The notes under the pieces were generated by a model. That model searched no databases. It saw only the letters and a list, made by a program, of their open reading frames with translations, and had not been told where the DNA came from. A program made the position numbers and the translations under genes. Source: Clostridiales bacterium (GTDB lineage: Bacteria; Bacillota; Clostridia; Oscillospirales; Oscillospiraceae). Taken from it: DNA of 64,000 nt. Within the stretch, counting starts at the first letter, position 1; each line of letters starts with the position of its first letter. Shown piece by piece: positions 17,483-26,179 of this stretch. The stretch covers positions 305,385 to 369,384 of the forward strand of contig CABIXV010000003.1 of the NCBI GenBank assembly GCA_902362775.1, written 5' to 3'.

Positions 17483-17512
17483 AAGGCTGTGACCTATAAA
17501 GGTCACAGCCTT
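17483..17512. terminator. Terminator between the DUF2812 operon and rnmV
   Basis: Perfect 12-bp arms (17483-17494, 17501-17512). The T run is on the minus strand (AAAGAAAAAG read on plus), so it serves rnmV best, but it can also stop the convergent operon. Confidence 0.85.
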
Positions 17513-17513
17513 G

Positions 17514-18110
17514 TCACTCCTTCTGATTCAACAGTTCCAGCGCCTCCCACCGGCTGTAACAGCCGTTGAGGACGGCCAGCAGTCCGTTGGCGGACATATG
17601 CTCCGGCAGCTCCAGCCTTTTCAGCAGGGCCAGCCGCCGGGCTCCGCTGTCTGCCCCTCCGGACAGCCCGGCAGCGAACAGATCCGCTTTAGTCAGCGGC
17701 GGCCCCGCCTCCTCCGAACGCGCTCCCTCATCCAGAAAGGTCGCCCCCGCTCGGCGGAGGACCTGTTCCAGAACCTGGGGCGGCATCCCTTCCACTCCCA
17801 GCTTGCCCTCTTTCCCTCGCTGGCGCTTCCGCCGCTCCTTGCCATACACATCCGGGATATAGGCGTGCTTCAGCAGAGAGCCCGGAATCACGCTTTTGAT
17901 GTGGTTTCGAATGACAAATCCCGCCCCGTCGGAATCAGTGAGGACGACAAGCCCCCGTTTTTCCGCAGCCCGCCTAAGCAGGGCCAGTTGGTCCGGGTCC
18001 TTGAAGATCCGGAAGCCGCCGGTCTCCAAAATCAGGGTATCCACCACCTGGGAAAGCGTATTCTTGTCATACCGGCCCTCTACCACGATGGCCTCTCTGA
18101 TACGAAGCAT
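17514..18110 (-). CDS. rnmV: Ribonuclease M5 (Toprim domain), 5S rRNA maturation
   Basis: RNase M5 trims both ends of the 5S rRNA precursor. The 198 residues begin with a Toprim domain: catalytic Glu11 in VVEGRYDK and the DxD pair Asp59/Asp61 in LTDSDGAG. A C-terminal domain (about 110-198) of the type found with M5 in clostridia follows. It is the last gene of comEC-holA-rnmV; in Bacillus rnmV neighbours ksgA instead, so the context here differs. Confidence 0.9.
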   Translation of the reverse strand: MLRIREAIVVEGRYDKNTLSQVVDTLILETGGFRIFKDPDQLALLRRAAEKRGLVVLTDSDGAGFVIRNHIKSVIPGSLLKHAYIPDVYGKERRKRQRGKEGKLGVEGMPPQVLEQVLRRAGATFLDEGARSEEAGPPLTKADLFAAGLSGGADSGARRLALLKRLELPEHMSANGLLAVLNGCYSRWEALELLNQKE

Positions 18111-18131
18111 GGATCTCTCTGCCCCCGTTTC

Positions 18132-19169
18132 TCAGGCCGGATCGGCCAGTTCCAACAGAAGGGTAGTCAGCAGCTCCTTGCCGTCCTGTCCAGTGGACTT
18201 CATCGCCAGATCGGTCTGACCGCAGCGGACCACGGCCTTCCGGCACCACTTTAGGGAAAACCGCCTGGCGCTTGTCATCAGCTTGTCGGCCGGGTACGGC
18301 TTCAGCTTCCACAGGTCCGCCACATAGGAGGCCCCTTTCCCCTGCTCCAGGGCCAGCCTGGCCGAGTACAGCTGCCGCATCTGTCTGCCCAGAGAAGCCA
18401 TAATGACATAGGGCGTCTCCTGCATCTGGTACAGCTCCCCCAGCACACCCGCAGCCCGGTCAAAATTCTTCTCCCCAATGGCATCGGTCATGCGAAAGAC
18501 CACGGTATCCAACTGGGGAGTGGCCACCGCCTCAATGTCCTGCCGGGTGATCTGCTCCCCCTTGGCATAGGCCCCGACCTTCTCGATCTCGCCCACCAGG
18601 TTGTGCATCAGATCGCCGCACAGAAAGATAAGCTCCGACGCCAGACGGCTGTCGATCCGCTTGCCCAGGGCACGGAATCGGCGGGTCACCCACTTTACCA
18701 GCTCATTTTCCTCCTGCCGGACAAAGTTTACCACAGTACCGTGCTCCTTTATGGCCGAGGCGAGCTTGGTCCGGGCGTCCAGCTTGTAAGGAATTAAGTC
18801 ATAGACCAGCACGACACAGCAGTATTCCGGCAGCTGCGAAAAAATGCGGATATAGTCCTCCCGGTCCTTCTCACCTGTTTTTGACAGGTCAAAATCCGTC
18901 ACCAGCACGACAGTCCGCTCCCCCATCATGGGCAGGCAGTCCACCGCCTCCTCCAGAGCGTGCGGGGACATATCCCTGTGGGCGATCTCATGGAGGTTAA
19001 AGGCCCCCATCCCACCAGCCAGAAGTTTGTCCTTCAACTGGCCCAAATAGTGGTCCCGAAGATATGTCTCCTCCCCGTGAAAGAGATAGAGCTGACCGAA
19101 AATTCCGCTCTCCAGATCTTTTAAAAATTTCTCGTAGCCGGCAGTATCCGACTTTCCCTTGGGCGGCAT
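18132..19169 (-). CDS. holA: DNA polymerase III delta subunit
   Basis: Clamp-loader delta subunit that opens the sliding clamp. The 345 residues start at an ATG preceded by AGGAGGGTG; a longer in-frame start would run into comEC. The N-terminal AAA+-like domain has FGQLYLFHGEETYLRDHYL (the usual LYGeEtyLi segment). The C-terminal collar region has LGRQMRQLYSARLALEQGKG. A comEC-holA neighbourhood is very common in bacteria. Confidence 0.95.
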   Translation of the reverse strand: MPPKGKSDTAGYEKFLKDLESGIFGQLYLFHGEETYLRDHYLGQLKDKLLAGGMGAFNLHEIAHRDMSPHALEEAVDCLPMMGERTVVLVTDFDLSKTGEKDREDYIRIFSQLPEYCCVVLVYDLIPYKLDARTKLASAIKEHGTVVNFVRQEENELVKWVTRRFRALGKRIDSRLASELIFLCGDLMHNLVGEIEKVGAYAKGEQITRQDIEAVATPQLDTVVFRMTDAIGEKNFDRAAGVLGELYQMQETPYVIMASLGRQMRQLYSARLALEQGKGASYVADLWKLKPYPADKLMTSARRFSLKWCRKAVVRCGQTDLAMKSTGQDGKELLTTLLLELADPA

Positions 19170-19197
19170 GGCGCACCCTCCTGTTCTTCTGTTTGGT

Positions 19198-21516
19198 TCA
19201 CCCCTCGGCGGGAGCCTGCCCATCTGCCCGGACCACCACAGTCCCCTGGAGGTCCGTGCGGTAAATCAGGGCTCCCACCCCGTCCAGACGCTCCAGCGTT
19301 TCCGGGGCGGGATGTCCGTAGCTGTTCCCCTTCCCCGCAGAGATGACAGCCAGCTCTGGCCGCACCCGCTCCAGCAGCTCTCCTGTGGTGGAATCCCGTG
19401 AGCCGTGGTGCCCCGCCACCAGCAGGTCAATGTCTGGAAGGTCCGCATGGGCCAGCAGCTCTTTCTCCGACTCCCCGCTCATATCCCCGGTGATGAGGGC
19501 CGCAAAGCCGCCGGAGGAGGCCAGCACAGTCAGTCCCAGCTCGTTTGTCTGCCCACCCTGGCCCACAGGTGGAAAGATCTCTATGGAGCGCCCCTCACCC
19601 AGGTCAAAATTGGTATCCTGGCGGACAAAATACAGCTCGATTCCCCGCTCCTGGGCCAGAGAGATGATCTCCTCCCGCAGCGGATCGCCCTCTTCCACGT
19701 CGGGCAGGGCAATTGTCCCTACGGGGATCCGGCGCAGCAGCTGGGGGATGCCGTTAGCGTGGTCGGTGTGGTAATGGGACACTACCAGCAGATCCAGCCG
19801 GGCCATTCCCTGGGCCTGGATGTAGTCGGCGGCCACATCCCCTGGGTCTCGCTGTCCCTCTCCGCCGCAGTCCACCAGCGTTAGATAGTCCCCGGTCCGA
19901 AGGAGCACGCTCTGCCCCTGGCCCACGTCAAGAACGGCGGCAGTCAGCTCCCCCGCCCGAAAGGCAAGCGCGGAACAAAGCAGGCAGAAGGCCAGCGTGG
20001 CCGCTCCGGCGCACAGCGGGACCAGTATCCGCTTCTTCCCCCGGATCAGCAGCGCCGCTCCCAGCATCAGGTAGAGAAAGACGACCCAGGCCCGATAATA
20101 AAAAGAATCCATAGGCAGGGCGGCCAGGGAAAGAGAGGACAGTCCATCCACCACCCAATCCAAATAGCGAGCCAATGCTGTAAAGGGTATTGCCATAACA
20201 GCCGCCGCCCCCGGAAGGATAACCCCAAAAACGCCAAGCCACAACCCCGCCACAAAGAGGACGGCTACCGCCCAAAGGGTCAGCAGATTCGCCAGGGGCG
20301 CGATCAGGGAGAGATAACCAAAATAGACGGCTACCAGAGGTACCGTCAACAGGGACGCGCCCAGTGTGGCGGATAAGGTGGACACCAGGAAATCCGGGAC
20401 CACAAGAAGCAACCTGGTCACAGGACTCTTTCGAGGGCCCTCCAATCGAAGCAGCCTCCGCATTCCATTCTGGATACGATCAGATACCAGTAATATCCCG
20501 GCCACCGCGCCAAAGGACAGTTGAAGGCCGAGATGGGCGGCGGAAAAAGGGTTCCAGGCCAGCAGACCCATCAGGGCCAATCCCAGTGCGGTGGCCCCGT
20601 CCCTCTCCCGGCGGAACAGAGGGGCCAACTGGAGCATCGATATCATCACCGCTGCCCGGAGCACCGAGGGCGTATTGCCCGCGATCCCACAGAACAGCAC
20701 CGCCCAGACGAGGTTTGCAACAGCGGTGGACCGCTTTCCCCTGCCCAGTAGGAGCGTCAAAAGGCCGGACAAAAAGGCCAGATGCATTCCAGAGACCGCC
20801 ACCGTATGACTTAGCCCGGTGCGCTGGAGGGATGTGGTAAACTGATCGGTCAGCCCATCCCGGTTTCCGGTGACCAGAGCCTGGATCAAGGGAGCGGTAT
20901 CCTTCGGAAAGGCGGCGCTGATCCCCGCCTTCAGCTCCTTCGACAGGAGGGCGGACCAGTACCGGATGGGGACTCGCTCCGGACGTTGAATGTCCAGCCG
21001 TCCATATGCATGTGCCCGGAGAAAGATGCCTTTGGCGGTATAGTAGGTGATCTCCTCCCCTGTCAGAGTCCGGTCCCCAAGGGTGCAGTGGGCCACCGTA
21101 GAGAGCCGGTCTCCGGGCTTGACCTGGCTTCCCTGCTCATCCAGGTAGAGAACGGTGGACAGGGATATCCCCCTGTCCGTTTTCAGCTTTACCAGCACGG
21201 ACCAGCCGTAGTCCCCCTCCTGGGGCCAATCGGCCGCCTCGGCGCAAAGAAGGACAGTCTGCCCATCCAGTTCTCTGGCTGGCTGGAAAAATATCTGGAT
21301 ATAAGCGGCTGTCCAGGCCAGCCCCAAGGCGCAGCCCGCACAGACCAGGCGGAGGGCCAGTCCACTATCCCCCAGCCCACGACGAAAAACCAGCAGGGCA
21401 AGGAACAGGAATCCCGTAGCCACAGCACCGGCAGGAAGCCAATTCTCTGGCAGGAGCCGGGCGGCCGCAAAAACAGCCCCGGAAAAGGAAAAGGCCAGAA
21501 TCGCCAATTTCCGCAT
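19198..21516 (-). CDS. comEC: DNA-uptake channel ComEC/Rec2 with metallo-beta-lactamase domain
   Basis: Membrane channel for single-stranded DNA import during transformation. The 772 residues have three parts: an N-terminal domain (DUF4131-like, about 1-200) with two or three spans, the ComEC/Competence polytopic core (about 215-500; GLSHTVAVSGMHLAFLSG is diagnostic), and a C-terminal beta-lactamase-like nuclease domain with HYHTDHANG and AGHHGSRDS metal ligands. The protein is full length. Natural competence of the host cannot be concluded, as comEC is kept in many clostridia without proven competence. Confidence 0.95.
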   Translation of the reverse strand: MRKLAILAFSFSGAVFAAARLLPENWLPAGAVATGFLFLALLVFRRGLGDSGLALRLVCAGCALGLAWTAAYIQIFFQPARELDGQTVLLCAEAADWPQEGDYGWSVLVKLKTDRGISLSTVLYLDEQGSQVKPGDRLSTVAHCTLGDRTLTGEEITYYTAKGIFLRAHAYGRLDIQRPERVPIRYWSALLSKELKAGISAAFPKDTAPLIQALVTGNRDGLTDQFTTSLQRTGLSHTVAVSGMHLAFLSGLLTLLLGRGKRSTAVANLVWAVLFCGIAGNTPSVLRAAVMISMLQLAPLFRRERDGATALGLALMGLLAWNPFSAAHLGLQLSFGAVAGILLVSDRIQNGMRRLLRLEGPRKSPVTRLLLVVPDFLVSTLSATLGASLLTVPLVAVYFGYLSLIAPLANLLTLWAVAVLFVAGLWLGVFGVILPGAAAVMAIPFTALARYLDWVVDGLSSLSLAALPMDSFYYRAWVVFLYLMLGAALLIRGKKRILVPLCAGAATLAFCLLCSALAFRAGELTAAVLDVGQGQSVLLRTGDYLTLVDCGGEGQRDPGDVAADYIQAQGMARLDLLVVSHYHTDHANGIPQLLRRIPVGTIALPDVEEGDPLREEIISLAQERGIELYFVRQDTNFDLGEGRSIEIFPPVGQGGQTNELGLTVLASSGGFAALITGDMSGESEKELLAHADLPDIDLLVAGHHGSRDSTTGELLERVRPELAVISAGKGNSYGHPAPETLERLDGVGALIYRTDLQGTVVVRADGQAPAEG

Positions 21517-21552
21517 GGTCCGGCCCTCCCTTTCGTTTGAATCAGCTCGGGG

Positions 21553-22176
21553 TCAGAAGAAGGAGATCAATCCCTTCGGCCCCAACTGGTTCGGGATGAT
21601 CCTCATCTGGCGCAGAATGGGCAGCAGGGCCTGATACAGGATATAGAGCAGAATCGCCTTCGGAACGATAGTCAGCAGATTTTTCCCCAGACTGGGGACA
21701 AACCAGCCCCAGTAGCCTCCGCCCCGGACCATCATCGTCCACACCGACCCCAGCGCGGCGTTGACCAGCAGATTGACCAGCAGATTGGCCAGCACCAGCC
21801 GCCACACCGTGATCCTTGCCCGGTAAAAGCACAGAGCGTATGCGAGCACCCCCAGCATGGTGGATAGGGTATAACCGAAAAAGAACTCGCCGGTCGGCTT
21901 TAGGATAAAGCCCAGAATATCCTCCACAAACCCAAAGGCCAGCCCCAGCACAGGGCCGCATACCAAGGCGCAGAGGGACCGGGCCAAAAATCCGAAGGAC
22001 AGACTGGTGTGCCCGATAGGGATGCTGGGTGGAATGGACAGGGCCCGGGTCAGGGCCACCATCAGCGCGGCAAAGACCAGCATTTTAGGGCTGGACAGAG
22101 CCGCCCTCGCCTGCCGCCAATAGGACGGGGTAAGGGGGGTACGGTAGAGTTGGTCAACACTTTGTGTCTGTGGCAT
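21553..22176 (-). CDS. folT: ECF folate transporter S component
   Basis: Substrate-binding membrane subunit of an energy-coupling-factor importer for folates. The 207 residues from the ATG at 22176 follow AAGGAGG. Features are a short N-terminal tail, about six spans, the AALMVALTRALSIPP first helix of S components (which contacts the ECF T subunit) and GFVEDILGFILKPTGEFFFGYTL, typical of the folate family. The folate assignment is strengthened by the tetrahydrofolate riboswitch in its leader. The ATPase and T subunits are not in this window, as expected for group II ECF systems. Confidence 0.88.
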   Translation of the reverse strand: MPQTQSVDQLYRTPLTPSYWRQARAALSSPKMLVFAALMVALTRALSIPPSIPIGHTSLSFGFLARSLCALVCGPVLGLAFGFVEDILGFILKPTGEFFFGYTLSTMLGVLAYALCFYRARITVWRLVLANLLVNLLVNAALGSVWTMMVRGGGYWGWFVPSLGKNLLTIVPKAILLYILYQALLPILRQMRIIPNQLGPKGLISFF

Positions 22177-22252
22177 AAAAATACCTCCTTTTGTTTTTCG
22201 GCAGCCCCGGAAGGGAACGCCGCACAAAGGAAGCAATTTTACCCCGATATGC

Positions 22253-22382
22253 GGCAGCGGGATGCGGACCACCCACTGCCGCGGGCCGCTTGCGCGGTAC
22301 CGCTGTTCGTCCGGCGGACAACTCCCCGTCCCGCCGACACTAAAGGCCGGAACCCGGCCAGCACGTGTGATCCTACTCTGCC
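22253..22382 (-). promoter_or_regulatory. Tetrahydrofolate (THF) riboswitch upstream of folT
   Basis: The minus-strand leader matches the THF aptamer as I recall it: a P1 helix of GGCAG (22378-22382) with CTGCC (22253-22257), GAGTAG just after the 5' arm, AGTG, GGGACGG, GACGAA, and GGTCCGCATCC just before the closing arm. THF riboswitches are known in front of folT in clostridia and lower its expression when folate is plentiful. No U-run terminator follows, so control is probably at translation. A likely -10 (TTATAA, 22394-22399) lies just upstream. Confidence 0.8.
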
Positions 22383-22510
22383 ATGAAAGTAGTTTATAAC
22401 GTCTGGCCGAAAAAAGCAAGTCCAATCTATTGTTCCGGTCACCTGTTTTTGCCCTTCCTCCGGGCCTTTTCCCCACTGAATGTTGGAAAAGGCATATCTA
22501 GCAAGAACAG

Positions 22511-22540
22511 GAGCGGGGCGCCTCATAGGGCGCCCCGCTC
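22511..22540 (-). terminator. G+C-rich hairpin after the large SLH gene
   Basis: Perfect 12-bp arms (22511-22522, 22529-22540) with a 6-nt loop, 90 bases after the SLH gene stop. The following U tract on the minus strand is imperfect. Between it and the riboswitch (22383-22510) I see only the folT promoter region. Confidence 0.6.
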
Positions 22541-22630
22541 TACAATACCACAAAAATTCATTTTGTTTTACTTGGGTCTGAAGAGATTGTCCAGTTTATA
22601 AACCCTACCAAAATTGGAAGAAAATACATA

Positions 22631-25417
22631 TTATTGTTTCAACTCAGTCCAATCTTCCACGCTGCCAGACTTGGTGTAGCCATGGTCGTTTGTCGCTTCC
22701 ATAATCTGATAATACGCCCAGTCGCTGTCCAATACATCGGGGAATTGCCGCAGCTTATCCATATGGGCATCCACATAATCCACATCAGCGGCCCGGCCCA
22801 GCATCTGGTTAACGATGGTCGTTACCTCGGCACGGGTTATCGTGTTGAGAGGACGGAATGTGCTATCCTCATAGCCGGTGATCCAGCCGTATTTGATGGA
22901 GCCGACCACCTGACCGTAGAACCAGTCGTCCGCGCTGACATCGGAGAAGATGTTCTCACCGCTGGTGTCCAGCTTGGCAAAGCGCATGGCAATTGCGGTA
23001 AACTCCGCGCGGGTTATTGCCCGGTCTGGTTCGAATTGGTTGTTGCCTACACCGGTAATGATGCCCAAACTCCCCAGTATGTTGACCGCCCTGGCGTACC
23101 ATGTATCCGGGGCTACATCGGTGAAGTTGACCGTAATGGGTACTTCTTTGTTCCGCAGCAGGTTATAGAACATCTGGGCGACCTCGGCACGGGTCATGTT
23201 GTTGTTCGGGCCGAAGGTACCTGTATCATATCCGGTCAGATACGCAAAGTGATCCTTTGTGTTCAGCCAGCCGGATACCCCAGTTTCATCCGGATCTGCG
23301 GTTTGTCTTTCCGCTTCAAATACAGCTTCAATGGTATGGCTGGAGCGTATATTCTCAAAGGTGTATCGCTCCACAGTGCCTACGCTATATCCGTCCACCA
23401 GCACATCTTCGATTTCATAACCTTCGTCAGCAGTAATACGGAATGTCTGGTCATCGCCGCAGTCCACCCGGACCCGTCCGCTCGGGAAAATAGATCCGCC
23501 CTTTTGGGCCTCAGCTTTGATGGTGTAGCGGGTGGTCCCGCCGCCGCCAGAGCTGTTGTGGTCAAAGGTCGCAGAAATCGTATGGTCGGCAACAACATTC
23601 TCAAAAGTGTAGCTACTCACCGCACCTACGCTCTGGTTGTCTACCAGAACATCCTCAATATGGTAGCCGCTAGCCGGGATGATGGTAAAGGTCTGGTCTG
23701 CACCGTCTGTCACAGTAACTGCATCGCTAGGAGAAATGCTGCCATTGGGTCCTGCAGTGGCGGTAATCGTGTGTCCCTGAAAAGGCATTTCCTTCCAACT
23801 CAGTCCCATTCTAGTTAGCACCTGATTGGGCTGTATGTTCCAGTCGAACACATCTTGCCCATCCTCAGCGATGTAGGCAAAGGTCTTGTCCTCCCGGCCC
23901 ACCCGTATGGTCTGGGCCTTGTTTTCCAGGGTGCAGGCCATGGACTTGAGTCCCTGAGGGATGTTGTCGATCTCTTTGACTATCTTGCCACTTTCGTCCA
24001 CAATGGAGATGAAACTGGGAAGTTCGGTCATAAACTGGCTGTTGAGGATTGCGCAGCCAGAGGACGAGGCGTTCTGGTTGACCGCCAAACCGCCCGGGGA
24101 GCCAGATAGGACCTGGGGCGTATCGGAGAACATGACCGTCCCGGCGGAACCGTTCTCTCCACAGCCGATGCCTTCGCCCTTGCCGCCTCCGACGGCAGTA
24201 AGGACGGCGGTGCCGCCGATAGTCACATCTGTCCCAGTGCTGGACCAACTACCGCCGACACCCGCGCCGCCGTTACCGCCCATGGCAGTGATTTTACCGC
24301 CGGTGATGGTGACGCTGCCATCGTTACCCTGATAGCCGGCACCGATACCCGCGGCCCAGCTGCCACCGGCAGCGTGGACAGTACCTCCGGTGATGCGAAT
24401 CGTTGGAGCGGTTCCGTATCCGCCTCCAATTCCCGCACCACCTTGCGTTCCTTTAGCAGTAATCTCACCGCCAGAAATCTCGATTTGGACATCCGCGATA
24501 CCGGGATCCACGGAAGAATCAATCCAGTTGTCTCCGCCGCCAATACCTGCGCTTCCATAATATCCGTTCTTCTCCCCGGCCTGGGCCACAATATGTCCAG
24601 AATGGATCAGAATCTGACTGTTGGAGGAGGCACTGGAGGACATGCTGCCAATACCCGGCGCACCTTTGCCACCTGTTGTAGTCAAATCAATTGTGTATCC
24701 ATCCTTTTCCTCAATGACGATACATTTAAGGACCGCGCCAGACATAACACCGTTGTCACCAATACCAGGGCCGCCGGGAGAACCCGTGTTTGTCAAATCG
24801 CCGGTGGCATAGATGGTGCCGCCATGAATGGTTAAGGTACCGCCTCCGGACTGGCTTACGCCAATGCCGGGGTAACGCCCTCCGGCTCCGTTTATACCCT
24901 TGCCGCACACGGCTTTCAGAGAACCGTCGCCGGTAATGGTCACATCGGCAGAACCTTCGATTTCGATTGCGGGCTCGTTCCGGCCGCATATGGTATTGTC
25001 ACCAGACAGCCGCAGGGTGACCCCGGAATTAGCCTTGCAACAAATGCCAGAACTGTTGGCATTTTGGGTAGCTATGGCCTGATCCGGTCGAATGGTTACA
25101 TCTCTCAGAGTGATATCTGCCTGGACGCCCTCATTTACAATCAGTACCGCGCCCATGTTGGCATAGCCGTCCCAAATGGTGGTGTCCCATGTACCGGAGA
25201 CCGTATAGGTTCCGTTTTGTTCAAATACAATGGACGCCCGGCTCTCACCTCCACTGTAAGCTACTTTCAGCTTAACTTTATCTCCCACATTGCCCTCGTC
25301 ACAGGAAATAGTCAGGCCCTGATAGACAGAACTATCACTGACTGCCAGCGCCGTTACGGGAAGCAATCCCATGATCAGGCACAGGCACAACAGCCATGCC
25401 AATAGTCGCTTCTTCAT
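22631..25417 (-). CDS. Large secreted SLH-anchored surface protein with Gly-rich beta-helix and InlB-type repeats
   Basis: The 928 residues begin with a signal peptide (about 1-25, ending TALA). A long region (about 60-450) is built from repeats with the core G.AGIGGG.G / ITGG.I.A.GG, expected to form a right-handed beta-helix. Two InlB-B-type repeats follow (about 545-615 and 625-695; GYEIEDVLVDG.SVG....YTFENI...HTI.A.F). Three SLH domains end the protein (about 720-900; ITRAEFTAIAMRFAKL and similar). It is likely displayed on the S-layer or cell wall as an adhesin or glycan-binding protein; the ligand is unknown. The base composition is lower in G+C than its neighbours, hinting at transfer or different selection. 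Confidence 0.88.
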   Translation of the reverse strand: MKKRLLAWLLCLCLIMGLLPVTALAVSDSSVYQGLTISCDEGNVGDKVKLKVAYSGGESRASIVFEQNGTYTVSGTWDTTIWDGYANMGAVLIVNEGVQADITLRDVTIRPDQAIATQNANSSGICCKANSGVTLRLSGDNTICGRNEPAIEIEGSADVTITGDGSLKAVCGKGINGAGGRYPGIGVSQSGGGTLTIHGGTIYATGDLTNTGSPGGPGIGDNGVMSGAVLKCIVIEEKDGYTIDLTTTGGKGAPGIGSMSSSASSNSQILIHSGHIVAQAGEKNGYYGSAGIGGGDNWIDSSVDPGIADVQIEISGGEITAKGTQGGAGIGGGYGTAPTIRITGGTVHAAGGSWAAGIGAGYQGNDGSVTITGGKITAMGGNGGAGVGGSWSSTGTDVTIGGTAVLTAVGGGKGEGIGCGENGSAGTVMFSDTPQVLSGSPGGLAVNQNASSSGCAILNSQFMTELPSFISIVDESGKIVKEIDNIPQGLKSMACTLENKAQTIRVGREDKTFAYIAEDGQDVFDWNIQPNQVLTRMGLSWKEMPFQGHTITATAGPNGSISPSDAVTVTDGADQTFTIIPASGYHIEDVLVDNQSVGAVSSYTFENVVADHTISATFDHNSSGGGGTTRYTIKAEAQKGGSIFPSGRVRVDCGDDQTFRITADEGYEIEDVLVDGYSVGTVERYTFENIRSSHTIEAVFEAERQTADPDETGVSGWLNTKDHFAYLTGYDTGTFGPNNNMTRAEVAQMFYNLLRNKEVPITVNFTDVAPDTWYARAVNILGSLGIITGVGNNQFEPDRAITRAEFTAIAMRFAKLDTSGENIFSDVSADDWFYGQVVGSIKYGWITGYEDSTFRPLNTITRAEVTTIVNQMLGRAADVDYVDAHMDKLRQFPDVLDSDWAYYQIMEATNDHGYTKSGSVEDWTELKQ

Positions 25418-25439
25418 AGATATTACCCTCCTTCACTTA

Positions 25440-25455
25440 AAAAAGTGTACTTTTT
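25440..25455. promoter_or_regulatory. Palindrome AAAAAGT-GT-ACTTTTT in the SLH leader
   Basis: Perfect 7-bp arms with a 2-base centre, just downstream of the SLH promoter and upstream of its SD. A related copy lies at 25555-25566 on the other side of the promoter. Confidence 0.5.
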
Positions 25456-25485
25456 CAAAGTCTAAAAATACACCTTTCAATTCTA

Positions 25486-25514
25486 TATATAGCATAATTG
25501 GAACAAAGAATCAA
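25486..25514 (-). promoter_or_regulatory. Predicted promoter of the large SLH gene
   Basis: Minus strand TTGATT (25509-25514), 17-base spacer, TATATA (25486-25491), in a markedly AT-rich stretch. Confidence 0.6.
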
Positions 25515-25554
25515 CTATTTGAATGGAAAATATATACTAATTTCCATTTTTATT

Positions 25555-25566
25555 AAAGTACACTTT
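25555..25566. promoter_or_regulatory. Palindrome AAAGT-AC-ACTTT upstream of the SLH promoter
   Basis: It has the same half-site as at 25440-25455. The two sites bracket the promoter about 113 bp apart (centre to centre), an arrangement that would suit repression by DNA looping. Confidence 0.45.
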
Positions 25567-25594
25567 TATAAATTATCCAGATCTTTCCTATAAA

Positions 25595-25628
25595 AACTCC
25601 CCCTGCCCTCATAAGGGCAGGGGGAGTT
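25595..25628. terminator. Strong terminator downstream of the XRE gene
   Basis: Perfect 15-bp arms (25595-25609, 25614-25628) with T-rich flanks on both strands. Confidence 0.85.
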
Positions 25629-25634
25629 TCTTTT

Positions 25635-25832
25635 TCATTCACATCGAAACAGGGCATCCACCGTAGTGCCCAGCACCCGGGCCAGGCAGAACGCCAAGGC
25701 CAGCGTCGGGTCATACTTATTGTTCTCGATGGCGTTGACCGTCTGCCGGGATACATGGCAGAGCTTTGCCAGCTCCTCCTGTGAGATGCCCCGCTCTTTT
25801 CGCAGCTCACGGATCCTATTCTCCACGGTCAA
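25635..25832 (-). CDS. Small XRE-family (Cro/CI) regulator
   Basis: The 65 residues are almost entirely one helix-turn-helix domain: RIRELRKERGISQEELAKLC, then VSRQTVNAIENNKYDPTL, then a C-terminal helix ending VDALF. This is the common small XRE type that works with a membrane protein partner. Its ATG overlaps the stop of the upstream gene (ATGA). It probably binds the palindrome at 26156-26175 and controls its own operon. Confidence 0.92.
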   Translation of the reverse strand: MTVENRIRELRKERGISQEELAKLCHVSRQTVNAIENNKYDPTLALAFCLARVLGTTVDALFRCE

Positions 25833-26125
25833 TCACCATATTTCTTTCTATAAATCATCAGCACAACAAAGTAAATCGTCGCTGTCGAAGCCAAATGAAT
25901 AAAGGGATTGACGGCCATGGGCTGGCTCCGCACCAGATTTTCAATGATATCCAGCACCAGGGCACCAGAGGCCCCCAATAATGTATAGGTACTGGTCTTC
26001 CAGACGATCATCTGCCTCCGCTCATCCCCCTGGCGCACCAGAGAGACGATCATCCCCACATCCAGCACAATCAGAAGCAGCAGAAATACGCCAAAGGCCA
26101 GCAGGCCGATCTCCGTCATAGTCAT
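25829..26125 (-). CDS. Small membrane protein partnered with XRE regulator
   Basis: The 98 residues have three predicted spans (about 5-28, 45-65, 72-92) and a short charged loop (VRQGDERRQMIVWKT). SD AGGAGG lies nine bases before the ATG. It is the first gene of a two-gene operon with the XRE regulator. Small 3-span proteins next to such regulators are frequent in Firmicutes, where the membrane protein is thought to affect the regulator; this is an inference here. No family name can be given safely. Confidence 0.75.
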   Translation of the reverse strand: MTMTEIGLLAFGVFLLLLIVLDVGMIVSLVRQGDERRQMIVWKTSTYTLLGASGALVLDIIENLVRSQPMAVNPFIHLASTATIYFVVLMIYRKKYGD

Positions 26126-26155
26126 AACCAGGTTCCTCCTATTCCATATTGATAT

Positions 26156-26175
26156 ATGTCAAACTCTTTTGACAT
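26156..26175. promoter_or_regulatory. Operator palindrome ATGTCAAA-N4-TTTGACAT
   Basis: Perfect 8-bp arms with a 4-base centre. It lies just downstream of the promoter of the XRE operon, where a bound repressor would block transcription. A further TATGTCAA half-site lies within the -35 (26201-26208). Confidence 0.6.
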
Positions 26176-26179
26176 TTTT

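Noticed and set aside
22187..22235. Hairpin between the THF aptamer and folT considered as terminator
   Set aside because: The pairing is interrupted and is followed by an A-rich, not U-rich, RNA stretch.
22177..22476. Longer N-terminus for folT (in frame to 22476)
   Set aside because: It would be translated from the riboswitch; the ATG at 22176 with AAGGAGG gives a normal S component.
22511..22540. Hairpin considered as part of the folT riboswitch
   Set aside because: It lies about 130 bases upstream of the aptamer and upstream of the likely folT -10, so it belongs to the end of the SLH transcript.
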